The notes under the pieces were generated by a model, which was not told where the DNA came from, made no database searches, and was given only the letters and a program-made list of their open reading frames with translations. This document shows, in pieces, positions 33,530 to 41,865 of a DNA stretch of 64,000 bases. Source of the DNA: Paenibacillus agricola (GTDB lineage: Bacteria > Bacillota > Bacilli > Paenibacillales > NBRC-103111). The DNA lies in contig NZ_JAAOIW010000004.1 of the NCBI RefSeq assembly GCF_011440305.1, positions 186,001 to 250,000 on the forward strand, read 5' to 3'. Positions within the stretch are counted from its first letter, which is position 1; each line of letters begins with the position of its first letter. A program made the position numbers and the translations under genes.

Positions 33530-33598
33530 AACCGTCCGCTTTGGTCAGGGAGCCACTACAATTTCGTGTGGCGTCCTAACGCAGCGGACGGTTCTTTT
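33530..33598. terminator. Terminator between helD and the dehydrogenase
   Basis: AACCGTCCGCT (33530-33540) pairs with AGCGGACGGTT (33582-33592), with an A-run before and CTTTTA after. The loop of about 40 bases can form a second stem. It serves both convergent genes. Confidence 0.8.
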
Positions 33599-33617
33599 AT
33601 GGTCATCTTATCATCGA

Positions 33618-34610
33618 TTAAGATTTAACCAAACCTTTTAATTCTTCAACGATATAGGCTTTGCCGCCAGTTAGAGCACCGACCAAATTTTCGGCAGCCA
33701 GCATCGTCATATCATAACGTGTTTTCTCAGTAGCAGAACCGATATGTGGCAGCGTAACCACGTTAGGCAGCTTAAGCAACGGATTGTCGATTGGTGTAGG
33801 CTCCTGCTGGAATACGTCCAGGCCTGCTCCGCGGATCGTTCCATTTTGCAATGCCTCAATCATCGCTTGCTCATCCACAGTCGCTCCACGCGATGCGTTA
33901 ATAAAGAAAGCGCTTGGCTTCATCAGGCTGAATTGCTCCTTGCCAATCATATTCTCCGTTTCTGGCGTTAAAGGCGTGATCATGACGACATAATCAGATT
34001 CCTTGAGCAAATCCTCTAACGAGCGATATTGGGCACCATAAAGCTCTTCAACATCAGGCTTGCGGCTGCGGCTGTAGTAAAGCAGCTCCATATCAAAGCC
34101 GTTAACTGCTCTCTTGGCAATCGCTTCGCCGATTCTTCCCATTCCAATAATGCCCACTGTTGCGTGATGAACATCCATCCCAAACAAATCATTTCCTTTA
34201 ACGGCACCTTTTTGCCACTTGCCTGCTTTGACAAATGCGTCTAACTCCGCGATTCTTCTTCCGGCGCTCAGCATAAGGGCAAGCACCAAGTCCGCTACCG
34301 TTCCATCCAGCACATAAGGTGTATGCGTGCCAATAATTCCTTTGCTTTTCATAGCCTCAATATCAAAATGATTATAGCCAACAGAAGCTGAGCTTACTGC
34401 CCGAAGCTTGGGCGCATGCTCAATAAATTCAGCATTAACAGGACTCCCAGATAAAAATACTCCCTGGACCTCCTTCAGCGATTCCAACATTTGGGCGCGT
34501 GGCATAACACCCTCTTGTTCCCAACAGGTACAGTCAAAATGCTCGTTTAAATAGGCTTGAATGTTCTCGTGCACCTTCTGCGTAATTAATACTTTCGGTT
34601 TACTGGACAT
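33618..34610 (-). CDS. D-2-hydroxyacid dehydrogenase
   Basis: A 330-aa NAD(P)-dependent dehydrogenase of the glyoxylate/hydroxypyruvate reductase type. GMGRIG is the nucleotide-binding loop. The catalytic triad is Arg in NASRGATVDEQA, Glu in QEPTP and His in LPHIGSAT. It interconverts a 2-oxoacid (glyoxylate, hydroxypyruvate or similar) with the D-hydroxyacid. ATG 34610 follows GGAGGGATAACC. It is 42 bp behind larE in the same direction, so the two are likely co-transcribed, which hints at D-lactate or a related hydroxyacid. Confidence 0.88.
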   Translation of the reverse strand: MSSKPKVLITQKVHENIQAYLNEHFDCTCWEQEGVMPRAQMLESLKEVQGVFLSGSPVNAEFIEHAPKLRAVSSASVGYNHFDIEAMKSKGIIGTHTPYVLDGTVADLVLALMLSAGRRIAELDAFVKAGKWQKGAVKGNDLFGMDVHHATVGIIGMGRIGEAIAKRAVNGFDMELLYYSRSRKPDVEELYGAQYRSLEDLLKESDYVVMITPLTPETENMIGKEQFSLMKPSAFFINASRGATVDEQAMIEALQNGTIRGAGLDVFQQEPTPIDNPLLKLPNVVTLPHIGSATEKTRYDMTMLAAENLVGALTGGKAYIVEELKGLVKS

Positions 34611-34652
34611 GGTTATCCCTCCAAATGTAAATTTACATGCAAGCTATCGTTA

Positions 34653-35492
34653 TTAAACGGTCTCGGCATGAACCGATTGCTGCTCAGGGCTTAATACTTC
34701 ATTCAAGCTCCCGGAGCGGTAGCCTTTCAAATCCATCGTTACATAAGCGTAACCAATTTCTTTCAGCTTGGCATGTACCGTTTCAGCTACCGTTAAAATT
34801 TCAGCTAAATCGGCAACAGGCACTTCGATCCGCGCTAGGTTTTCATGTTGTCTAACCCGCACCTGGCGGAAGCCTAGCTGGATCAGGAAATCCTCGGCTT
34901 GGTCAATCATCGACAATTTCAGTGCGGTAATGGCTTCACCGTATGGAATTCTCGAAGAAAGACAAGCAAAGGAAGGCTTATCCCAAGTGCGAAGCCCAAA
35001 TTGGCGGGACATATGGCGAATTTCCGATTTCTTAATACCAGCCTCTAAAAGAGGAGCGCGTACGCCTTGGTCATGGGCAGCTTGAAGGCCTGGACGGTGC
35101 TCGCCCAAATCATCGGCAATCGCTCCAAAAATAACATGGTTGTAGCCTTTTTTCTCGGCAATCGGAATTAAATGCTCGAACAATGAATTTTTACAAAAAT
35201 AACAACGGTTCGTCGGATTCTCCGCATAACCAGGAATATCCAATTCACTTGTATGAATAACCTCATGCGGTGCGTTTAGCTCCTTAGCTAGCAGGATCGC
35301 CTCATCCTTCTCGCGCACGGGATACGTTTCTGAATCTGCTGTTATCGCCAGAACCCGCTCAGGACCTAGAAACTCCAGTGCTGCCTTCAACAAAAATGCA
35401 CTATCCACACCTCCGGAAAAAGCGACGACTACCCGATCCATATCCTTTAAAATACGGCCAAGTTCAGCGTATTTTTGTTCAATTGTTTCCAT
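34653..35492 (-). CDS. larE: LarE, sacrificial sulfur transferase for the Ni-pincer cofactor
   Basis: A 279-aa PP-loop ATPase. SGGVDS (26-31) is the PP-loop, NRCYFCK (95-101) has a CxxC-type pair and PSFACLSSR contains Cys177, matching the sacrificial Cys176 of L. plantarum LarE. LarE donates sulfur to build the nickel-pincer nucleotide cofactor of lactate racemase. LarA, LarB and LarC are not in this window. ATG 35492 follows AGGAGGAG, with the leader hairpin repeats just upstream. Confidence 0.9.
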   Translation of the reverse strand: METIEQKYAELGRILKDMDRVVVAFSGGVDSAFLLKAALEFLGPERVLAITADSETYPVREKDEAILLAKELNAPHEVIHTSELDIPGYAENPTNRCYFCKNSLFEHLIPIAEKKGYNHVIFGAIADDLGEHRPGLQAAHDQGVRAPLLEAGIKKSEIRHMSRQFGLRTWDKPSFACLSSRIPYGEAITALKLSMIDQAEDFLIQLGFRQVRVRQHENLARIEVPVADLAEILTVAETVHAKLKEIGYAYVTMDLKGYRSGSLNEVLSPEQQSVHAETV

Positions 35493-35506
35493 TTGGGCTC
35501 CTCCTA

Positions 35507-35632
35507 AGAGTTTTTGCCTTTAGGCAAAAACTGGCATCTTCAGTATTTACTTTGTTTTTGTCTTCATAAAAAATCTGCATCGCAAGCATTTATTTAGGTT
35601 TTGCCTACATACAAATCTAGCAAGGTAAGCGC
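35507..35632 (-). repeat. Leader hairpin repeats before larE (degenerate)
   Basis: On the minus strand the region ends in the hairpin AGTTTTTGCC/GGCAAAAACT (35511-35534), just before the ribosome site. Two more diverged units are further upstream (ATGCTTGCGATGC... and GCTTACCTTGC...). It is the most diverged of the four leaders. Confidence 0.65.
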
Positions 35633-35677
35633 ATACGTTAATAATACCGCTTTATTATAGTCCTTTTTGTGGTTAAG

Positions 35678-35732
35678 AAAAAGAGCTTATTCCACTTTAG
35701 CAGCAAAAATTCTGCTAAAGCGGCTCTTTTTT
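35678..35732 (-). terminator. Terminator of the EAL gene
   Basis: AAAAAGAGC (35678-35686) and CTTTAGCAG pair with CTGCTAAAG and GCTCTTTTTT. On the minus strand a T-run follows. It overlaps the end of the EAL gene at 35715. Confidence 0.75.
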
Positions 35733-37403
35733 CAATAGAATCCGCTCAAATTGCCCAGCAGGCAATGGTTTGCTGAAATAATAGCCTTGGGCATGCTGGC
35801 AGTTTTGCTGGAGTAAAAATTGCAAATCCTGGATCGTTTCCACGCCTTCAGCCACGACCTCCATACGCAGATGGTTCGCCATCGCAATAATCGTCGTAAC
35901 GATTGCCGCATTATCATGGTCCTCATTGATCCCACGAATAAAGGACTGGTCAATTTTTAGCTTATGTAATGGCAGCTTCCGCAAGTACTGCAATGAGCTA
36001 TAACCCGTTCCGAAGTCATCCATCGAAATCTGGATACCCAAATCCTTCAGCTCGTTTAATTTGTTGATTACACGCTCGACATTATCCATGGCCATGCTTT
36101 CGGTAATTTCAAGCTCCAAATAGGAGGGATCCAGCCCCGTTTCCTTTAATATTTTTACAATATCGCCGATGAGGCTATGCTTCTGGAACTGGCGCAGCGA
36201 GAGATTAACGGAAACGGATAATTTCTCGTAACCTGCTGTTTGCCAAGCTTTATTTTGCAGACATGCTGTACGAAGCACCCATTCCCCAATGGGTACAATC
36301 AGCCCCGTTTCCTCCGCAAGCGGGATAAACTCAGCAGGAGACACCATGCCATGCTTTGGGTGGAACCAGCGAATAAGCGCTTCAACCCCAACCAGCTTAT
36401 TATTTTGGATATCATATTGAGGCTGGTAGAACAGCTCAAATTCATCCTGCTCCACTGCTTTACGTAGATCATGCTCGAACTCCAGCCGCTTCAAAGCCTT
36501 CATTGTAAAATCCTCATGCTGGAGGGTATACATGCCTTCCCCATTTTCTTTCTCCATCACTTGGACAGTAGCTGCATGCAGCAGCAGCCCATTCATATCC
36601 AAGCCATCCTGTGGATAAAAAGCCAGCCCGATATTGCCAACTACAATAATCTCCCGATCTCTAATAAAAAATGGGCTCAGTAGCTTCTCATGAAATTTAC
36701 GCGCCTTCTCTACAATGCTGTGGGTGCTCTCGATGTTTTTGAACAAGACGGCGAACTCATGGTTACCCAGCCTGCTAACGATATGCTCGCTTCCAACCAG
36801 CATTTGCATCCGATCGCTGACCTGCTTGATTAGCAAATCCGCCAGATTATGCCCTAAGGAATCACTTACGATATGGAAGCGATCCAGATCAATTAATAAA
36901 ACCGCAAAATGCTGCTCCACCGATTTATTAAAGGACGCTGCGATCAGCTGCGTTAATTGAATTTGGAACATGGTGCGATTGGGCAATCCGGTTAATGTAT
37001 CGTGATAAGCCATATGCTCGATCAGCTGTAGCGCTCTTTTCAGGTCCGTTATATCTCGCAATACCAAATAAACGAACTTCCCGCCACTAGATTCCACCGG
37101 GATAAGCCGCAAGCTTAGCTGCAGGGATTGACCACTGGACTGCGAAAAATCCACCTCCATATTGCTGGATAATCCACGTAAAGCTCCTTGTAAATGGCTC
37201 ATAAAAGAGTTGCCATCGTCCGGCTTTAATAAAAGCTTAAAGGGGTGGCTCAGCATTTCCACAATCTGAATACCTAATAGCCTGCTGCTCTCCTCATTAA
37301 ACTGTACAACATTTCCATTTTCATCCAGCAACAGCATAGCGTCGCCACTGTGTAAAAACAAAGGCTGCTGAATTAGCGACGTCCACAACTCCGAAGGCTC
37401 CAT
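35715..37403 (-). CDS. PAS / degenerate GGDEF / EAL protein
   Basis: A 562-aa signalling protein for cyclic di-GMP. The PAS-like domain is at about 15-125, GGDEF at about 130-300 and EAL at about 310-562. The GGDEF signature reads LGNHEF, so the Gly-Gly-(Asp/Glu) core is lost and diguanylate cyclase activity is unlikely. The EAL domain is intact: GVEALIRW, ELEITES, MDDFGTGYSSL, KIDQSFI and VAEGVET. It is therefore probably a phosphodiesterase, possibly with the GGDEF as a GTP sensor. There is no membrane segment. Start chosen at ATG 37401-37403 (spacing 8 to GGGAGAG); ATG 37409 is an alternative. Confidence 0.85.
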   Translation of the reverse strand: MEPSELWTSLIQQPLFLHSGDAMLLLDENGNVVQFNEESSRLLGIQIVEMLSHPFKLLLKPDDGNSFMSHLQGALRGLSSNMEVDFSQSSGQSLQLSLRLIPVESSGGKFVYLVLRDITDLKRALQLIEHMAYHDTLTGLPNRTMFQIQLTQLIAASFNKSVEQHFAVLLIDLDRFHIVSDSLGHNLADLLIKQVSDRMQMLVGSEHIVSRLGNHEFAVLFKNIESTHSIVEKARKFHEKLLSPFFIRDREIIVVGNIGLAFYPQDGLDMNGLLLHAATVQVMEKENGEGMYTLQHEDFTMKALKRLEFEHDLRKAVEQDEFELFYQPQYDIQNNKLVGVEALIRWFHPKHGMVSPAEFIPLAEETGLIVPIGEWVLRTACLQNKAWQTAGYEKLSVSVNLSLRQFQKHSLIGDIVKILKETGLDPSYLELEITESMAMDNVERVINKLNELKDLGIQISMDDFGTGYSSLQYLRKLPLHKLKIDQSFIRGINEDHDNAAIVTTIIAMANHLRMEVVAEGVETIQDLQFLLQQNCQHAQGYYFSKPLPAGQFERILLKKEPL

Positions 37404-37471
37404 GATCATGCTCTCTCCCAATCTGATGCTAGCTCAGCTTTTCAGCGTCCATTATAACACAGAAAAAGCCA

Positions 37472-37504
37472 AAAAAGATTGTGCTTCTATGCACAATCTT
37501 TTTA
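37472..37504. terminator. Terminator of gpx
   Basis: AAAAAGATTGTGC pairs with GCACAATCTTTTT around TTCTAT. It ends the leftward peroxidase gene. Confidence 0.85.
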
Positions 37505-37520
37505 CATGGGATCGCAACGG

Positions 37521-37997
37521 TTACAGCAATTTTTCGATAGCACCTGTTAATTCCGCATCCTCTGGAGCTACTTTACTGGAAAAGCGGCCGGCAACTTCGC
37601 CGTCTTTGCTAATCAAAAACTTTTCAAAATTCCACTTCACATCCCCTTGCGGCTCAGCCTTTTCAGTCAAAAGTGTATACAGAGGGTGCTTATGATCACC
37701 CAAAATGCCAACCTTTCCCAGCACGTTAAAGGTTACCCCATAGTTCAAGCTGCAAAATTCCTGGATTTCTTCAGATGTTCCCGGCTCTTGGCCTCCAAAA
37801 TCATTGCAGGGCAGGCCTAGAATAACTAAGCCTTGATCTTTATATTGCTGATGAAGCTTTTCAAGCCCGGCATATTGAGGAGTGAAGCCGCATTTGGAAG
37901 CCACGTTCACGAGTAAAACAACCTTACCCTTGTATTCACTTAGCGACTTGCTACCGCCGCTTGCAGTTGGTACGGAAATATCATAAATAGTGGACAT
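37521..37997 (-). CDS. Thiol (glutathione) peroxidase
   Basis: A 158-aa peroxidase of the GPx family. NVASKCGFT holds the peroxidatic Cys36, Cys rather than selenocysteine as is usual in bacteria. GLPCNDFGGQEPG is the second conserved motif with the active-site Gln, and WNFEKFLI is the Trp/Asn-containing third. It probably uses thioredoxin or bacillithiol rather than glutathione, which Firmicutes of this type usually lack. ATG 37997 follows GGGAGG. The leader carries two hairpin repeats. Confidence 0.9.
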   Translation of the reverse strand: MSTIYDISVPTASGGSKSLSEYKGKVVLLVNVASKCGFTPQYAGLEKLHQQYKDQGLVILGLPCNDFGGQEPGTSEEIQEFCSLNYGVTFNVLGKVGILGDHKHPLYTLLTEKAEPQGDVKWNFEKFLISKDGEVAGRFSSKVAPEDAELTGAIEKLL

Positions 37998-38011
37998 GGT
38001 CGAACCTCCCT

Positions 38012-38098
38012 AGAGTTTCGCGTAGCCAAGTTTACTTTGTAAGCATCCGCTTGAGTTTTCGCAGAAGACTTACTTCGTAAGCATACGCTGAGTTTCCC
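38012..38098 (-). repeat. Leader hairpin repeats before gpx (2 units)
   Basis: On the minus strand the units start ATGCTTACGAAGTAA and ATGCTTACAAAGTAA, each followed by a G/C-poor stem ending in AAACTC. The gpx ribosome site follows the second. Same family as the leaders of cysT, larE and the lplB-type gene. Confidence 0.75.
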
Positions 38099-38264
38099 TT
38101 TATCATAACATGATGTTGCTACTTAATAGAAATCCTGCGTTATTCGTATAAGTAAACCTAATTTGTTACAATAATAGCTGAGCTAAGCAATTTATGACAC
38201 ATTCGCAGGGGAGGCACCGACCGCTCACAGTCCGAAACAGCGGGCTAGCGTTTGGTAAACACAT

Positions 38265-39566
38265 ATGAATGACATTCAAATGATCCAACATAAATTAGAG
38301 CAGGCCATGGAATTACTGGAAAGCCGCTTTCTGGAACGAGAAGAACTAATACGCCTGCTTGTGCTTGGATTGATGGCCAACGAAAATGTGCTGCTGATCG
38401 GTCCGCCAGGCACCGCCAAATCGCAGCTGGCAAGAGCGATCTCACAAATTTTCGGCAGCGGCCAGTGGTTTGATTACTTGCTTACACGCTTTACGACACC
38501 CGACGAATTATTTGGTCCTGTTTCGTTGCAAAAGCTAAAGCTGGATCAATATGTACGTCAAACCGAAGGCTATTTGCCAGCCTCAAATTTCGCCTTTTTG
38601 GATGAAATCTTTAAAGCAAACAGCGCTATCTTGAATGCGTTGTTATCTATATTAAATGAGCGAATCTTTTTTAATGGACGGGAAAAAGAGCAGTCCCCTC
38701 TTCTCTTCCTAATGGCCGCTTCCAACGAATTGCCGGAAGAGAACGAGCAGCTCTCGGCGTTGTATGACCGCTTTCTTATTCGGTATGAGGTCGGGTTTCT
38801 CAAGCATATGTCTAGCTACGAGCAAATGTTTCAATTGCCCAGTGAGCCTTTACCAGCCCTGCTCACGCTAAAGGATGTGGAAATCGTAAGAAATGCCGCT
38901 GAGCGAGTGCGTATTCCGGAAACATTGATTTATATGCTGTACCAGCTGAAAACAGCGATGGATGCCAGACAGTTCACCCTCTCTGACAGGCGATGGCGCA
39001 AGATAGGGCAATCCTGGAAAACGTCCGCGGCCTTAAACGGACGCGAGGTTGTGAATGTATGGGATACGGTATATACGCCCCATATGCTATGGGATTTCCC
39101 CGAGAATCTGGAGGTGCTCCAAGAAATGTTCCAAAGCGCATTTCAGGAAGCGCTCAAGCAGCAATCCGAGCGCGAGCTTCCTTTACGTGACTATGACCTC
39201 ACTGCGAAGCGGTGGCTGGACATGGAGGATGAGCTCCATGCCTTCCAATTCAAGAAGGAGGTCGGCGGCTCCTTAACCAAGGAAGCGCAGGAGCAAACCA
39301 AGGAGCGGCTGGAGCAATGCCGGCACGAGCTGGAGGAAACAGCGCGGAAGCTGCGCGGTCAATTGGTGCAATGGCAGCAGCGTGAAAAGGATTGGCCCGG
39401 TTATATCCGCAACCAAAATTTCCTGCTGATCCACACCGATCGTTACGCGGTAAAATATACACATTTGCGTATTCAGGGAGAGCGTATTTTGCAAACGCTA
39501 CAGGGGCTGTTTCGGACGTTGTTTGACCGTGAAATTCCCGGAGTTCAATATGACTATACCTTATAA
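38265..39566 (+). CDS. MoxR-family AAA+ ATPase (RavA-like)
   Basis: A 433-aa ATPase. GPPGTAKS (46-53) is Walker A, FAFLDEIFKANSAILNALL (about 109-127) is Walker B with the MoxR sequence, and LMAASNELPE is sensor 1. The C-terminal part has an unusual coiled segment (LTKEAQEQTKERLEQ...). MoxR ATPases remodel or load metals into partners with VWA proteins. The VWA partner lies 83 bp downstream. ATG 38265 has a poor ribosome site, so initiation may be weak. It resembles the RavA-ViaA pair of enterobacteria. Confidence 0.85.
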   Translation: MNDIQMIQHKLEQAMELLESRFLEREELIRLLVLGLMANENVLLIGPPGTAKSQLARAISQIFGSGQWFDYLLTRFTTPDELFGPVSLQKLKLDQYVRQTEGYLPASNFAFLDEIFKANSAILNALLSILNERIFFNGREKEQSPLLFLMAASNELPEENEQLSALYDRFLIRYEVGFLKHMSSYEQMFQLPSEPLPALLTLKDVEIVRNAAERVRIPETLIYMLYQLKTAMDARQFTLSDRRWRKIGQSWKTSAALNGREVVNVWDTVYTPHMLWDFPENLEVLQEMFQSAFQEALKQQSERELPLRDYDLTAKRWLDMEDELHAFQFKKEVGGSLTKEAQEQTKERLEQCRHELEETARKLRGQLVQWQQREKDWPGYIRNQNFLLIHTDRYAVKYTHLRIQGERILQTLQGLFRTLFDREIPGVQYDYTL

Positions 39567-39649
39567 ATGATCCGCATTCCGCAGCGAAAGCCTTAGGATC
39601 TGCAGCTGCTTTCCTACCTTACCAAGACCCCAATAGGCGGTGACTAATC

Positions 39650-41368
39650 ATGATCATCCAATGCGCTCGGATCGACCGCTTTGTGTTTGATGGATATGTA
39701 CACTCTTCTCGAACGGCACAGGAGTGGATGCGCGAAACGAAAAAAACGGCAGCCTGGTTTTCAGTGGAGCTGTTTGCCGATTTTTTCATGTGCTTTTATT
39801 TGGCAAAGCCGGATATCGACCGCTCCCAGGAGGCTACACCGTTCCATCGGTGGCTGGTTGGCCAATTGCGCAAGCAGTTTTTTTACCGCACGATCCGCCC
39901 ACGCACCGTTGGCGAGGTAAATGCCTCCTTTAAAACCGCGCTGAAAGCGCTCATGTGGCTAACTGCAAGCTACGCCGACGAGGTGAAGCAGCGCAAGCAA
40001 GACGAGCAATTGCTGGCCGTTGGCATGCAAAACAAGCAGCTCGGCCAGGGCCAAAACAGCACGGACAGCGCACAAATAAGCGAGCATCTGTCCGACAAGC
40101 AGATGGAGCAGCTAAAGCTGGTTGGCTACACCTTGCAGCAAGGTAAACGCAACGTCGAAGACAAACAGGCGTTGCTGGATACGAGGCCTTTGGTGGAGGC
40201 GGAAATTCACTTATTAAAGGAGCGTATCGTATCCTTGCAGGATGAAATGCGCACGGATTACATCAGGCGTGATAAAACCAAGCTGAAGCTTCGCAAGTCC
40301 GAAGCCGAGCTTGAGCAGCGCGTACGCCAGCTTGAGCGGCTTACGAAGCGAGAGCAGGAAACGTTTCGCCAGCTTGAGGAGCAGCTAGGCGCTTGGCTGA
40401 ACCGCTCCCTCAAGGAGTCCTTGGAGCTTGAGGAGCAGGAAAGCCTGGATGTCCATGAGCTGCTGCAAGCTAGCCAGCGTGTTGCCAACAGACAGTGGGG
40501 CCAAGACCTTGGACGGCTGCATCGCCAGGAGTTTGCCCATTATATGCAATGGCTCGATAAGCTTAAACGCCATCCCGAGCTAATTGCGTTCCTTCAGGAG
40601 GTTGGCCGTAATTTGCAGCATTTAAAGCTGCAGCGCAAAAAGATGCGTTCTCCGCATATTCCAGAGGCTTATGACAACCTGCGGCAATCAGGCGATATTT
40701 CGCATATGCTGCCAAGCGAAGCGAGCCTGCTCGCCGATCCCGATTATGAGGCTTATTTTACGATCAAATGGTTGGATCGCAAGCTGTTGACCTACAATAT
40801 AAGCGGACGTATGGAGGAGCCGCAAAAAGGCCCGGTTGTGTGTATGCTCGACACCTCCCACTCGATGCGCGGCAGTAAGCTTCGGGTGGCGCAGCTATTC
40901 GTCGCCACCTTTGCCTCCTTCAGCCTATTGGAGCGCCGCGACTTTGTGCTGCTTTTGTTCGGGGCGCGCGGCGAGCTGATCGAGCAAGCGTTATATTGGC
41001 GCAAGCCGGATTGGCCCGGCTTTTACGCTTTGGCGCAGCTGGCGTTCGGCGGCGGCACGCATTTCGATGCGCCGCTTAGGCGCGGCATCGAAATCGTAGA
41101 AGGCAATCCCCGCTTCGCGGATGCCGATTTTGTGATGGTGACCGATGGGATAGGCACCATCAGTGCTCCCTTACGGCAGCAATTGGCCGAGCTTGGCGCG
41201 CTCAAGCAAGTAAGGCTGCACTCGCTTATTGTCGGTAATGCCCGCCAGCACCTGGTCAACCGCTACGATATTCTCGGCGTCTCGCACCAGGTCCGCTTTG
41301 CCGCAACGTGGGAAGCACAATCCTCGGCCAGCAATGAGCTGCTGCTTGATGTATTTCGCAAGCGATAA
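39650..41368 (+). CDS. VWA-domain protein (ViaA-like) partner of the MoxR ATPase
   Basis: A 572-aa protein. The first 300 residues are helical, with a Glu/Arg/Leu-rich coiled coil at about 180-260. The C-terminal VWA domain (about 390-572) has an intact MIDAS: D401-T-S403-H-S405, T470 in GGGTHFDAP and D499 in VTDG. There is no signal peptide, so it is cytoplasmic like ViaA. It is thought to be an adaptor recruited or remodelled by the upstream ATPase. ATG 39650. The client is unknown. Confidence 0.82.
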   Translation: MIIQCARIDRFVFDGYVHSSRTAQEWMRETKKTAAWFSVELFADFFMCFYLAKPDIDRSQEATPFHRWLVGQLRKQFFYRTIRPRTVGEVNASFKTALKALMWLTASYADEVKQRKQDEQLLAVGMQNKQLGQGQNSTDSAQISEHLSDKQMEQLKLVGYTLQQGKRNVEDKQALLDTRPLVEAEIHLLKERIVSLQDEMRTDYIRRDKTKLKLRKSEAELEQRVRQLERLTKREQETFRQLEEQLGAWLNRSLKESLELEEQESLDVHELLQASQRVANRQWGQDLGRLHRQEFAHYMQWLDKLKRHPELIAFLQEVGRNLQHLKLQRKKMRSPHIPEAYDNLRQSGDISHMLPSEASLLADPDYEAYFTIKWLDRKLLTYNISGRMEEPQKGPVVCMLDTSHSMRGSKLRVAQLFVATFASFSLLERRDFVLLLFGARGELIEQALYWRKPDWPGFYALAQLAFGGGTHFDAPLRRGIEIVEGNPRFADADFVMVTDGIGTISAPLRQQLAELGALKQVRLHSLIVGNARQHLVNRYDILGVSHQVRFAATWEAQSSASNELLLDVFRKR

Positions 41369-41691
41369 GGAAGCATTGAGCCTGACCGCTTGAGGGAGTG
41401 TCGACGAGAGCAGGCGTAGATGGTTCCAGCTGCCCTTAAGGTCATGTTGCTTAGATCAATTTTGGAATTTGGTAATGAGGATACGACTTCAAACCCAGTG
41501 ATTGACGAATGCTAAGTACCTTGTGGAAGGTAAACTGGAAAAGCTACCGCTATATATGCTGAAATAAAGAAAAAATAAGAAAGTAAATGGATAAACTCCA
41601 GCTAAATCACCTCTGTCCTTCCACTTTCTTACTATTCATCACCACTTCTAGCCTCCTTTTCCTCCGTCGAGCACTAATTGTGGCAAGAGCC

Positions 41692-41738
41692 AAAAAAGCC
41701 TTCGTCCCACCGTTTGTCACAGTGGAGGAAGGCTTCTT
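41692..41738 (-). terminator. Terminator downstream of the MATE gene
   Basis: AAAAAAGCCTTC and CCAC pair with GTGG and GGAAGGCTTC. On the minus strand the A-run becomes a T-run, so it fits the leftward MATE gene. Nothing else is seen in the 500-bp gap 41369-41865 except pyrimidine-rich, low-complexity DNA (about 41750-41860). Confidence 0.65.
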
Positions 41739-41865
41739 CGCGTAGATTTCCTTTTCTTTTACAGGCTTCTTACTTCTTATACTTGCTTTGCTTTATGTGC
41801 TTATTATGCTTGTTTCGTTTGTTTACTTGCTTCAACTCTTACTCTTCTTGCGCTTCTAACACCTC

